From an uncultured Pseudomonadales bacterium (lineage in GTDB: Bacteria; Pseudomonadota; Gammaproteobacteria; Pseudomonadales; Azotimanducaceae), in contig CALKBV010000007.1 in the NCBI GenBank assembly GCA_937775265.1, positions 124,001 to 188,000 of the forward strand: 64,000 nt of DNA, read 5' to 3'. Every line of letters begins with the position of its first letter. Position 1 is the stretch's first letter. The position numbers and the translations under genes are program-made. Under the pieces are notes generated by a model. That model had not been told where the DNA came from, ran no database searches, and was given only the letters and a program-made list of their open reading frames with translations. Positions 16,943 to 25,919 of the stretch are shown here, one piece after another.

Positions 16943-17821
16943 TTATGAATTGCGCAGGGTTGCCAGCAGGTCTTCCCCACCCACAGTACCGGACTCTACC
17001 TTTCGAACCGCGAAAGCCGGCGAAACACATTCTGGCTGCTCTCCTGGCTCAGATGGTGGGGTGAAGTAACCCATCGCATACTGCCCCATGGTGTAGCCCA
17101 ACATATCCTGCATTTCAGCTGAGAATTCCCGCGCGATTTCCGGCGGACAGGATAGATACTGATTCTCTTCCTGCCTCAGCCAGCCAAGCGTATAGGTGAG
17201 ATTCACGCCGACACGGTCGGCTGTCGATCGGTTCTCACCACCGCCATGAAATACGCCACCCGTATACAGCAGTACCGACCCCGCAGACATGACAGCCTGA
17301 CAAATTTCCTCAGGTTTAGCCTTACGATCATCGGGCCACTCAAGGCTGCCAGGAACGACCTGGGTCGCACCGTTTTCCTCGGTAAAATCCGTCATCGCCC
17401 AAATCGTATTGAACTGCGGCTCTAGATTCTGCAGACGCTTACCCCAGGCCCAACGATCCCGATGAATCTCCTGCTTACCCTGTCCCGGTTTTAGCCTGAT
17501 GATCTGCGTTAAATGGAGCTGGACCCGCTCACAGAAGGGGGCGAGAAATGTTTCTGCACACTTGACAATTTTCTGGTTCATCACCATGTCCCTGGCTTTC
17601 GCCGAGCGTGCAACAAGAGCGCCGGTTCGGGTTGTCTTGTTACCTGTAAACCCATCGCGACCAACCTCAGTTGCCTGCATGTAGGGGTCAAGTTCAGCGC
17701 GGAACTGTTCAATGTCGGCGAGTTTGAGTACATCACTTAGGATCACGGCACCATCCCGGGAAAGAACCCCCAGAATTTCATCGGTACTGGCCGTAGCAGG
17801 AATCGTTTGAAGCTGTGACAT
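16943..17821 (-). CDS. Phytanoyl-CoA dioxygenase (PhyH) family protein
   Basis: An Fe(II)- and 2-oxoglutarate-dependent oxygenase of 292 residues. The iron-binding triad is visible as H120-x-D122 in EIHRD and H192 in FHGGG, with R203 placed to hold 2-oxoglutarate. Family members hydroxylate phytanoyl-CoA or, in bacteria, many small molecules, so the substrate is open. The start has a GAGGAAAG ribosome-binding site. It is transcribed away from a dienoyl-CoA isomerase gene, with which it shares a short promoter region; a role in breaking down branched or unsaturated acids would fit but is inference. Confidence 0.85.
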   Translation of the reverse strand: MSQLQTIPATASTDEILGVLSRDGAVILSDVLKLADIEQFRAELDPYMQATEVGRDGFTGNKTTRTGALVARSAKARDMVMNQKIVKCAETFLAPFCERVQLHLTQIIRLKPGQGKQEIHRDRWAWGKRLQNLEPQFNTIWAMTDFTEENGATQVVPGSLEWPDDRKAKPEEICQAVMSAGSVLLYTGGVFHGGGENRSTADRVGVNLTYTLGWLRQEENQYLSCPPEIAREFSAEMQDMLGYTMGQYAMGYFTPPSEPGEQPECVSPAFAVRKVESGTVGGEDLLATLRNS

Positions 17822-17979
17822 ATTCTTTCCTCATAGGTTCAGTAGAGCCACTACGACTCTATTTGTGTTACTTATCCTGTGTCAACAGATTTCTACCTTC
17901 CCGGGCTCACCGCGCCATCATCGATTGGTGTAGTAGTATTATTGGTCACGCAATCACACATACAACACTCGGTATCCAA

Positions 17980-18825
17980 ATGTCCTACGAATGCTTCAAT
18001 GTCTCCATCGAAAATAACATCGCCCATGTCGTATTGAATCGCCCAGACAAAAGAAACAGCATGAACGCTGATTTCTGGCGTGAGCTGCCTGAAATCATCA
18101 AGGACATCGACCGTGGCGCAAAGGCTCGAGTGATTGTTTTATCATCGACAGGGCCGCACTTCTCTGCCGGGCTGGACCTGACGTCCTTCGGTGATGTTGG
18201 ACAACCGCCTGAAGGTGACGAGAAGAAGCGAAAACTGCAAGCCGCCGCAGCGTTCTATGACAATGTTCTACATATGCAGGGTTCGTTCAACTGTATCGAA
18301 GAAGCTCGAGTCCCGGTCCTTGCTTGCATCCAGGGCGGTGCTATAGGCGGCGGCGTGGACCTCATTACCGCCTGTGACATTCGGTACGCAACCGAAGACG
18401 CGTTCGTGACCATTCAAGAAACCAACATCGGTATGACCGCAGATGTCGGTACTTTCCCAAGACTGGTTAAATTAATACCTGAAGGCTATGTCCGCGAGAT
18501 GGCCTATACCGGCAGACGTGTGAGCGCAAGCGAAGCTAAATCCATGGGGCTAGTTAATTGTGTTTATCCCGACCAGGAAACCATGCTCCAGGAGGTCATG
18601 AAAATTGCGGAAGATATCGCCAGCAAAGCTCCATTGGCAGTCTACGGTTGTAAGCGGATGATCAATTATGCCCGCGACCACACTACGGCTGACGGTCTGG
18701 ATTACATCGGGATATGGAACGCGAGTATGTTGAAGCTGGAAGAGATCCAGGAAGCATTGACCGCCAATGCAGAGAACAGGCCCGGTGATTTCGCGCCATT
18801 GCCGAAAAGTAAACGTACTGACTAG
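17980..18825 (+). CDS. Delta3,5-delta2,4-dienoyl-CoA isomerase-like crotonase
   Basis: A 281-residue crotonase most like the ECH1-type dienoyl-CoA isomerase, which shifts double bases during beta-oxidation of unsaturated fatty acids. The oxyanion-hole segments are FSAGLDL and IQGGAIGGGVDLITACDIRY, and the acidic residues typical of the isomerase are present in QETNIGMTADVGTFPRL. The end, SRDHT-like ARDHTTADGLDYIGIWNASML, also follows that subgroup. I chose ATG 17980 because the longer frame back to 17815 adds 55 residues unlike the family and runs into the divergent gene. Its stop overlaps the convergent permease by four bases. Confidence 0.85.
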   Translation: MSYECFNVSIENNIAHVVLNRPDKRNSMNADFWRELPEIIKDIDRGAKARVIVLSSTGPHFSAGLDLTSFGDVGQPPEGDEKKRKLQAAAAFYDNVLHMQGSFNCIEEARVPVLACIQGGAIGGGVDLITACDIRYATEDAFVTIQETNIGMTADVGTFPRLVKLIPEGYVREMAYTGRRVSASEAKSMGLVNCVYPDQETMLQEVMKIAEDIASKAPLAVYGCKRMINYARDHTTADGLDYIGIWNASMLKLEEIQEALTANAENRPGDFAPLPKSKRTD

Positions 18826-20126
18826 GCGGCGGGTTCCCGGTTGAGTCGTTCGGTGCCAACATATAAGACGGCGCCGACGCTCACAATCACCAGGCCTGCG
18901 ATCCCTTCTTCCGGCCGGTTGATCAGAATGTAGATGAGCGTCCAGGCCATCAGGCCAAGAAAAATGAGTGGCGTTACCGGGTATCCCCAGGTCCTGTAGC
19001 CATCTGCACCCTGATTTCTGAACCGCAACACGAAGACGCCTGCTACCGCGAAGAAAGTATTCAGCCCCATCACAAAGCCTGAAAATACCAATACCGATTC
19101 AAAAGTGGAACTCAGGATGAACAAAAGCGTTACCACTGACTGAATAACGATTGCCACCATCGGAATATCGTTACGATTCTTTTTGGACAGGAACCTAAAC
19201 AAACGAAAGTCTTCGCCAATGACCTGTAGCACCCGAGGTCCGGCGATAATCATCGCGCTGACCGTCGATATGAGTAACGTTGCCAGCACCACCCCCATGA
19301 TCACGCCGCCTGTTTCCCCAAAAGCAGAGCGTGCGACGATGACACCTATCTCCAGTTTTCCTTCCATCGCCTGCATGGGTGCAGCATAGAGAAAAGTGTA
19401 ATTAAGCATCAGGTAAAGTAATAGCACGGTAACCGTTCCAACGAAAAGAACAAGGGGTATATTCTTCTGCGAGTCCTCAACCTCACTGATGATGTAAGTT
19501 GCAGCATTCCATCCCGTAAAGGCGTAGTTAACGTAAATCAGTGACACCGCGAAAGCACTGCTCAGCATCAGGGTTCCGTCACCCTCAGCGGGTAACAGGC
19601 GCACTGCCTGGGGAGATTCCACCGCCATGGCAACCATGGCAACGAAGACCAGCACGAGTATCACCTTGATGATAGTGAACACCGTCTGGATACCACCGCT
19701 TGCCACCCGCGAATAGGCATGAACCGTTGTCAGCGCAATAACAAGAATCGACGCCATAACGGTACTGGATAATCCCGGAAGACTCGCCTCAAGGTAGGCT
19801 CCAAAGGTCATGGCAGCCAGCGCTGTAGGCGCCGCAAAGCCGACCGTGGCAGATATCCATCCGGAGACAAAGCCGGCCCCGGGGTGATAAATCTCGGTAA
19901 GAAAGTTGTACTCCCCGCCAGATCGGGGTAACCGCGTACCCAGTTCCGCATAGGTCAGGGCGCCACAGAGCGCAGTCACACCACCAATCAACCACAGCAT
20001 CATCAGGACAAAGGTTGACTGTATATCCAGCAGCTGGAATCCCAGACTGGTGAACACACCGGTGCCGATCATATTGGCAATAACGATGGCAATCGCAGTG
20101 GTAAAGGAGAATTTTTGAATAGACAT
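18822..20126 (-). CDS. APC-family amino-acid permease
   Basis: A 434-residue inner-membrane carrier with about twelve hydrophobic segments. The first helix contains the substrate-binding NMIGTGVFTSLG motif of amino acid-polyamine-organocation carriers, and the YAELGTRLPRSGGEYNFL loop after helix 2 is typical of the LAT/SteT-like branch. The ATG at 20126 fits the family N-terminus; an earlier in-frame start at 20147 is less likely. Substrate specificity cannot be read from the sequence. It converges on the isomerase gene and is divergent from the kinase-like gene at 20228. Confidence 0.88.
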   Translation of the reverse strand: MSIQKFSFTTAIAIVIANMIGTGVFTSLGFQLLDIQSTFVLMMLWLIGGVTALCGALTYAELGTRLPRSGGEYNFLTEIYHPGAGFVSGWISATVGFAAPTALAAMTFGAYLEASLPGLSSTVMASILVIALTTVHAYSRVASGGIQTVFTIIKVILVLVFVAMVAMAVESPQAVRLLPAEGDGTLMLSSAFAVSLIYVNYAFTGWNAATYIISEVEDSQKNIPLVLFVGTVTVLLLYLMLNYTFLYAAPMQAMEGKLEIGVIVARSAFGETGGVIMGVVLATLLISTVSAMIIAGPRVLQVIGEDFRLFRFLSKKNRNDIPMVAIVIQSVVTLLFILSSTFESVLVFSGFVMGLNTFFAVAGVFVLRFRNQGADGYRTWGYPVTPLIFLGLMAWTLIYILINRPEEGIAGLVIVSVGAVLYVGTERLNREPAA

Positions 20127-20227
20127 AGACTGTAAACTACAGAACAACCGATGACTCTGACTCTACACGACTTGCAGGACCGGTCAACGATTCCTATAGT
20201 GAAGCACCCTTCCCCTCCGGAAAAACG

Positions 20228-21286
20228 ATGCCTACACCGCGCCTTATTAGTCAACCTGATGACATTACTGCCGAATGGCTTTCAGATATTTTTCAACAAG
20301 CAGGCCTTAACGGCACAGTTTCCGGCTTCACCGCTAAATCAATCGGCACGGGACAGGTCGGCGAGAATGTTCGATTTGAGTTAACCGGATCCGGAGATAT
20401 ACCAATGTCAGTTGTCGGCAAATTCCCGTCAACTGACCCAGTAAGTCGCCAGACTGGTATCGACACGTCCAATTACATCAGGGAAGTTCACTTTTACGAG
20501 CACCTGCAGTCAAGGGTTTCAATCCAGACTCCTGTTGTGTTCTTTACGGGCGCCAATAATGAGACCCACGACTTTGTCATCATGATGGAAGATCTTGCCC
20601 CCGGGGAACAGGGTGACCAGCTTGGTGGTTGCGGGTATCAGCAAGCCCATCTCGCCATGACACAACTGGCCCACCTGCATGGGCCACTGTGGGGTGACAG
20701 CTCTATCGTTGATGAACTGTTGATCAGTAACAGGAGAAACAGCGCTGATGCGATTAGGGAGTTATACACCATGGTGAGCCCTGGCTTCCTGGCGAGATAC
20801 GGGCAACGCCTAACCAATGACGAAAAAGAAATGGTTCAGCTCGTTGGTGACAACCTTGAGGCTTACATCTCCAGTTACCCTGGAGAACAAACGCTGATAC
20901 ACATCGATTACCGGCTGGACAACATGATGTTTGGGGGACCCTACCCACTTGCGGTCGTCGATTGGCAATCCCCCGCATTTGATTGCGCGCTCGGGGATGT
21001 CAGCTATTTTATGGGAACTTCTATCATCGAAGACGAACGTGGGAAACTCGAAGAAGAACTGGTCAGGCAGTACTTCAACACTTTATCAGCCTATAACGTA
21101 TCTATGACCTGGGATGAATGCTGGCATTACTACCGACACTACGCTCCTGCGGGGATGATCATGGCGGTGATCGCCTCGATGATAGTGGGCGAAACCGAAC
21201 GCGGCAACGATATGTTTATGGTGATGGCGAAACGCAGCGCTCATATGTCTCGCGAGCTTGATGCTATTGGCGCAATCCGGATCTAG
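20228..21286 (+). CDS. CHK/ecdysteroid-kinase-like phosphotransferase
   Basis: This 352-residue protein has the aminoglycoside-phosphotransferase/CHK-kinase fold. The catalytic loop is HIDYRLDNMMFG and the metal-binding aspartate is in VVDWQS; the N-lobe has GTGQVGENVRFEL and a VVGKFPS lysine. Similar bacterial proteins are annotated as choline-kinase-like or ecdysteroid-kinase-like, often near acyl-CoA enzymes, but their substrates are largely unknown. The ATG at 20228 has a modest purine-rich upstream stretch (GGAAAAACG). It is followed, convergently, by the antiporter gene. Confidence 0.8.
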   Translation: MPTPRLISQPDDITAEWLSDIFQQAGLNGTVSGFTAKSIGTGQVGENVRFELTGSGDIPMSVVGKFPSTDPVSRQTGIDTSNYIREVHFYEHLQSRVSIQTPVVFFTGANNETHDFVIMMEDLAPGEQGDQLGGCGYQQAHLAMTQLAHLHGPLWGDSSIVDELLISNRRNSADAIRELYTMVSPGFLARYGQRLTNDEKEMVQLVGDNLEAYISSYPGEQTLIHIDYRLDNMMFGGPYPLAVVDWQSPAFDCALGDVSYFMGTSIIEDERGKLEEELVRQYFNTLSAYNVSMTWDECWHYYRHYAPAGMIMAVIASMIVGETERGNDMFMVMAKRSAHMSRELDAIGAIRI

Positions 21287-21295
21287 TCGACGAAC

Positions 21296-22243
21296 CTAGT
21301 AGATCATCGCGAGATAAGAAAAGTATCCCGCAAGGAAAATACCACCGGTTAGACGGCCAATAGTTCCCTTGGTTAGAACGAATATCCAAAGCAGGATCGC
21401 GCAGGAGAACATTACCCAAACATCAAATCGCAGGAACGATGGGTCAACGGGAATATCCGTCAATAGCGAAGTGATACCTAGAATCGCGAGGATATTAAAA
21501 ACGTTACTCCCAACCACATTGCCAATCGCCACATCTGAACTCTTGTGAAGTGCCGCAATAACCGTTGTGCTGAGCTCTGGCAGAGACGTACCAAGCGCGA
21601 CCAGGCTAAGGCCAATGACCGCCTCTGATACTCCCCAGGAGGAAGCAAGACCAACGCCACCTTCGACCACCAGGTCAGCCCCCAGCGGAAGAGCGATAAC
21701 ACCCAGCACAATAAATAGCGTGATGGTGCTCGGATAGGTGGGCAGCCCGAGTCCCCTGTCCATTTCTTCCTCAGGATCATCCATCGGAATAAGTTCTGCC
21801 CCTCTTGTCGCGGCGATCAGGAAGATCACCAGAAGGGTGACCAGTAAAATCCCCTCCAGGAACGTAATCGGCTCGAACACACACATAACAATAAACATCA
21901 GAGATACTGCAACCATCAGGCTTGTTTGTCGGGACAGCCCTTCCTGCGCGCAGGAAATTGGGTAAATCATCACCGGAACGCCAATGACCAGGAGCACATT
22001 GGCGATGTTGGACCCTATGACATTGCCAATCGCAATACCCGGATAGCCAGACAAGGCAGAGAAAGTAGATACCATCAGTTCGGGTGCTGAAGTACCCATG
22101 GCAACTACTGTCATACCAACAACGACAGGCGGGATACTACTTTCTTTGGATAAACCCAGAGCGCCCCGAACCAATAACTCACCACCCATCAGCAGATAGA
22201 CAAAGCCCCCAAACAGCTTCAGGAAGTCTATGAACTCAGGCAT
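21296..22243 (-). CDS. Sodium/calcium exchanger, YrbG-like
   Basis: A 315-residue CaCA-family antiporter of the inner membrane. The two inverted alpha-repeats are clear: GTSAPELMVS with GNVIGSNIANVLLVIG in the first half and GTSLPELSTTV with GNVVGSNVFNILAILG in the second, together carrying the ion-binding acidic and asparagine residues. The loop between halves is acidic (DDPEEEMD). The ATG at 22243 overlaps the end of the sensor gene by eight bases, so the two are probably translated together. A second, diverged paralogue lies at 42644-43612. Confidence 0.9.
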   Translation of the reverse strand: MPEFIDFLKLFGGFVYLLMGGELLVRGALGLSKESSIPPVVVGMTVVAMGTSAPELMVSTFSALSGYPGIAIGNVIGSNIANVLLVIGVPVMIYPISCAQEGLSRQTSLMVAVSLMFIVMCVFEPITFLEGILLVTLLVIFLIAATRGAELIPMDDPEEEMDRGLGLPTYPSTITLFIVLGVIALPLGADLVVEGGVGLASSWGVSEAVIGLSLVALGTSLPELSTTVIAALHKSSDVAIGNVVGSNVFNILAILGITSLLTDIPVDPSFLRFDVWVMFSCAILLWIFVLTKGTIGRLTGGIFLAGYFSYLAMIY

Positions 22244-23324
22244 TTTTGTCCCGCTGCTCCTGTTCCAAATGGTCCAGGAACTCATTCAAGGATTCGGCCA
22301 GGTAAGCTATCTCGTCATCACCTTTGACCTCGGCTCGCAAACCGCTTTCACCGTGACGCATGCGTTCAACCACTACTGCCAGCTCCTGGATGGGCCTGGC
22401 GAGATAGAACCCCAGCAACGCACCGCCAATGATCGCAAAAGCAGATAAGGCAACGGCAATATCAAACAAGGATTCTCTTAGCACAAGTGCTCGTTTTCCC
22501 TCTTCACTCACATCAACTTTAACCACCAGGCCCCAATCCATTTCTTCCAGATATCGCGTTGCGAGCCACACCCACTTCCCTCGGTAATCTTTCTGTGCTT
22601 CCGTCGGGACTTCTTCAACCTGGGTAAACACAGTTTTAAAATCACCAGACGCAGATTCTTGTATCTGCTCTCCCATAAATCCGTCAACTTCGTGGCGAAG
22701 TGGATTTAAAACGACCAATTTTTCACCGATGTCGATGACCACGAAAGCTTCGCCTGATTCGCCAAGTCCTGTGTAATCACCGGTGACATCAAAAACGTCA
22801 CTGGCATCCATGATGAGTTCGATACCACCAATATGCGCGCCATCAAGATGCACGCCGGTATTCATCACCACGCGTGGGCCGTCTTCTGAAAGAAATGTCC
22901 CTACGTACGTTACGTCGTCGCCTATCGGCACCTTTGAATGGTTTACTTTTGAACTACCAAACGAGGCAATTTCTTCACCATTGGTATCAAAAATAATGAG
23001 CTTGTCGATTTCTTTTACCGCAACGGTGATGCCTTGGATCGTATTCTGAATAGTACGAAGGCCCTGGGGATCGTCGTTTTCTACATAATTCCGGATAGCA
23101 TAGCGAAGCTGTTTTATCTCACGGACCAGGCGTAAATTATCTTCCCAGCCGTCATAGACTTTGTTGAGATCGCGTCGTTTGCTCTCCGCCAGAGCATCCA
23201 GTTGCCTAAGCGATATTTCCTGGAGCAGATTCGAGGAAGTGTAATAAGCAAATGTGCCAAGGAGCATCATGGAAAGCAGAGACACAAAAACGAGTGCCAG
23301 AGAAAGGCGTATACGGATATCCAC
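22236..23324 (-). CDS. Membrane sensor with Cache-like and HAMP domains but no output domain
   Basis: The 362-residue protein has a transmembrane helix at about 7-28, a periplasmic Cache-like sensing domain (about 35-280, with DKLIIFDTNGEEIASF and FVVIDIGEKLVVLNPL), a second helix (about 288-308) and a HAMP domain (about 310-355) ending in a short coiled coil. In relatives a chemotaxis, histidine kinase or GGDEF domain follows; here the protein stops. No output partner is adjacent. It follows feoB by 65 bases and overlaps the antiporter, so it may be part of a feoA-feoB-sensor-antiporter operon. It could be a truncated receptor or act through another protein. Confidence 0.8.
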   Translation of the reverse strand: MDIRIRLSLALVFVSLLSMMLLGTFAYYTSSNLLQEISLRQLDALAESKRRDLNKVYDGWEDNLRLVREIKQLRYAIRNYVENDDPQGLRTIQNTIQGITVAVKEIDKLIIFDTNGEEIASFGSSKVNHSKVPIGDDVTYVGTFLSEDGPRVVMNTGVHLDGAHIGGIELIMDASDVFDVTGDYTGLGESGEAFVVIDIGEKLVVLNPLRHEVDGFMGEQIQESASGDFKTVFTQVEEVPTEAQKDYRGKWVWLATRYLEEMDWGLVVKVDVSEEGKRALVLRESLFDIAVALSAFAIIGGALLGFYLARPIQELAVVVERMRHGESGLRAEVKGDDEIAYLAESLNEFLDHLEQEQRDKNA

Positions 23325-23389
23325 TAATGCTACCTATTAAGAGTCGTGCCAATCATTACACGATGCGAGTGGGGATTGAAGCCTACATA

Positions 23390-25513
23390 TCAACTCACCT
23401 GTACGACGTCAATCAAGCTAGTATTGATTGACTTTCGGCCAATAATCCGCAGCAACCTAACCGCGATAACAGATACAACTGCGCTGCCGCCCAACCAGAT
23501 CAGCGAAGATACGGGATGCTCGGCTATTGTACCTAGCTGGTAAAGGCAACTCGAGGTCACGTAAGCCAGCCCTGTAGTCCACCCAAAAGTCAGTAACATC
23601 CACCTTACACCTGACTCTTTGGCAATCGCGCCCAACACAGCCACACAGGGCGCGTACAACAAAACAAACACCAGATAGCAGAAAGCGGCGAATTGAGTGC
23701 CAAACTGAGCCGCCATATTGGTCAGGGTAGTACTGGCAACACCTTGCGCGTCTGCCGCAGACTCCAGCGAATTCTCGCTTTCGATGCCGATTCCCAGTGG
23801 ATCTCCAAGATTTGACAGCAAATCAGCGCCATTGATCTTGATCGTAAGCAGCGCTTCTTTACCTGCATCCAACAGGTCCGGTCTCGCGCCCCCATTCTCA
23901 TTCGACGAGCTGTCGTCGCTATAGAGCGCATCCAGTGTGCCAACGACAGCTTCTTTCGCAAACAGTCCGGTAAACAACCCTACTGTCGCAGGCCAATTAT
24001 CTTCCTTAAGCCCGATGGGTTTAAACAACGGTGTCATGCCCTTACCTAGCGTTGCCAGCATTGACTGCTCGCTATCTTCATTCCCAAAAGAGCCATCGCT
24101 ACCCACTGAATTCAGAAAGCTAAGACCGATGACGACAAGGACGATAGTCCGGCCGGCCCTGAACACGAAGCCCTTCAATCGAAACCACGACGTTAACAGG
24201 ATGTTACGGAGCACAGGCACGTGATAGGTCGGCATTTCCTGAAAGGAAGGCGTCATCTCTTCATCAAAAATCTGTTTACGGAACAGCCAGCCGGTCAGTA
24301 CTGCCATGGCGATACCCAGCAGGTATAAACCGAAGACAACATTCTGCCCATTAGTAGGAAATAGGGCTGCCGCGAACAGTGCATATACCGTCAGTCTTGC
24401 GCCGCAGGACATAAATGGCGCCATCGAAATCGTGAGCAGGCGATCGCTCTCTCTGCCGAGCGACCGTGCTGCCATGATCGAAGGCACATTACAGCCAAAT
24501 CCTACGATCAGGGGCACAAACGCAGTACCTGGCAGGCCAATTCTTGCCATAAGCCGATCAACAACAAAGGCAGCACGTGACATGTAACCCGAAGACTCCA
24601 GCAATGAAAGGCAGAGAAACAATGCACCGATTACCGGTATGAAAGTTGCCACCAATTGGATGCCACCCCCCAGACCATCGGCAAGCAACACGATTACCCA
24701 GGCCGGTGCGTTAACGGATTCCAGAAACCATCGGGGCGTGTCGACCATCAGGGCGCCAAACAGCACATCGAAAGAATCAATAAATACGGCACCAACATTA
24801 ACCGCCACAGTAAACATCAAGTACATCATCGCCAAGAAAATCGGTATACCCAGCCACCGGTTGAGTACCCACTTATCAAGCCTTTCGGTCATGGTGTGTT
24901 CAACGGGCACCATCTGCACGGCGCCACTGACGATGGTTTCTGCACGCTGGTAACGCTTGATGATTTTGTCACCAACAAATTCGCCACTGGTGAGCACTTC
25001 GATTTCCCTGTCCGAAGCGTCGGCGGTAAACAATTGAACCAACAGATCACCGAGCCCTTGCTGCTTCGACGCGATGATAGGGGCAACAGGCGCGCCAAGA
25101 TGATCAGCGAGCGACTCGGTATCAACGGTGATGCCTTCCCGTTCGGCAACATCAAGCATGTTAACCGCGACAACCACCGGAAGACCCAACTCAAGCAATT
25201 GCTGTGTCAGGATGAGGTTTCTCTGGAGGTTACCGGCATCAATAATATTCAGGATGACGTCAAAATCACCCGCAGTCAGATAGTCCCGAGCGATCTTTTC
25301 ATCAAGCCCAAGATAATCCTGTTCGAGTGAATAGATTCCTGGAAGGTCAACTATTACGCAATCACGGTTCTTATCGGTAAAGGTACCGATCTTCTGCTCA
25401 ACCGTTACACCGGGCCAATTACCGACTTTCTGGTGTGAACCGGTCAGCGCATTGAACAGCGTTGTCTTGCCGCAATTGGGATTCCCTATGAGTGCAATCC
25501 TGAAAGCGCTCAC
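23390..25513 (-). CDS. feoB: Ferrous iron transporter B
   Basis: FeoB takes up Fe(II) across the inner membrane. The 707-residue protein has an N-terminal GTPase domain with G1 GNPNCGKT, G3 DLPG and G4 NMLD, then two Gate domains of transmembrane helices with the conserved VGFGCNVPSIMAARS and ATFIPVIGALFLCLSLLE segments. Cysteines in the Gate core are present. It starts with GTG, overlapping the feoA stop by four bases (GTGA), so the two are translationally coupled. A Fur-like box upstream of feoA should control it. Confidence 0.95.
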   Translation of the reverse strand: MSAFRIALIGNPNCGKTTLFNALTGSHQKVGNWPGVTVEQKIGTFTDKNRDCVIVDLPGIYSLEQDYLGLDEKIARDYLTAGDFDVILNIIDAGNLQRNLILTQQLLELGLPVVVAVNMLDVAEREGITVDTESLADHLGAPVAPIIASKQQGLGDLLVQLFTADASDREIEVLTSGEFVGDKIIKRYQRAETIVSGAVQMVPVEHTMTERLDKWVLNRWLGIPIFLAMMYLMFTVAVNVGAVFIDSFDVLFGALMVDTPRWFLESVNAPAWVIVLLADGLGGGIQLVATFIPVIGALFLCLSLLESSGYMSRAAFVVDRLMARIGLPGTAFVPLIVGFGCNVPSIMAARSLGRESDRLLTISMAPFMSCGARLTVYALFAAALFPTNGQNVVFGLYLLGIAMAVLTGWLFRKQIFDEEMTPSFQEMPTYHVPVLRNILLTSWFRLKGFVFRAGRTIVLVVIGLSFLNSVGSDGSFGNEDSEQSMLATLGKGMTPLFKPIGLKEDNWPATVGLFTGLFAKEAVVGTLDALYSDDSSSNENGGARPDLLDAGKEALLTIKINGADLLSNLGDPLGIGIESENSLESAADAQGVASTTLTNMAAQFGTQFAAFCYLVFVLLYAPCVAVLGAIAKESGVRWMLLTFGWTTGLAYVTSSCLYQLGTIAEHPVSSLIWLGGSAVVSVIAVRLLRIIGRKSINTSLIDVVQVS

Positions 25514-25740
25514 GAATCCAACTCAACCCTGACAAGGCTGGCTTCGCTTTTACGAATGCTCAGTAGTGTGTGACCAACCTTTACCTGCAGTGGGTCTCCG
25601 AAGGGGGCAATATGCAGCACATCAACCCATACACCAGGGTATAACCCGAGCGCATACAGGCGGCTCTGGAAATCACTGTGATCGATGGCAGCGCCGATAA
25701 TTCGGCAGCGGCCCGTTGGCGCCACATCTGCAAGGGTCAT
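25510..25740 (-). CDS. feoA: FeoA, small partner of FeoB
   Basis: FeoA is a small cytoplasmic SH3-like protein needed for FeoB function. The sequence has the family pattern: TLADVAPTGRCRIIG, then RLYALGLYPGVWVDVLHIAPFGDPLQVKV and a final LSIRKSEASLVRVE. The ATG at 25740 gives 76 residues, the usual size. A longer frame starting at 25779 would put the start codon inside the Fur-like box and add a hydrophobic stretch foreign to the family, so I reject it. Overlaps feoB. Confidence 0.9.
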   Translation of the reverse strand: MTLADVAPTGRCRIIGAAIDHSDFQSRLYALGLYPGVWVDVLHIAPFGDPLQVKVGHTLLSIRKSEASLVRVELDS

Positions 25741-25764
25741 AAGGAAGCCGAGCGAAATAAGGAT

Positions 25765-25783
25765 GAGAATTATTATCATTTAG
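25765..25783 (-). promoter_or_regulatory. Fur-like box upstream of feoAB
   Basis: The 19 bases on the minus strand match the Fur consensus of three GATAAT-type hexamers at 14 of 19 positions by eye, with an uninterrupted AATGATAAT core. It lies 25 bases upstream of the feoA start, where an iron-bound Fur repressor would block transcription. Confidence 0.65.
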
Positions 25784-25919
25784 GCGGGTAAAGTAAAGCA
25801 CTCGTTTATCTTTGCAATAAACAGGCGACCGATACATGCCGGTTCGAGTAAGCGTACAAATGCCGGCTAGCTTCCACCCTCAATCCTCAATCCGGGCTAA
25901 GTCTTTCGAGCGGCTGTGG

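Noticed and set aside
25741..25779. Longer FeoA start at 25779
   Set aside because: It would place the start codon in the Fur-like box and add a hydrophobic stretch not seen in FeoA.
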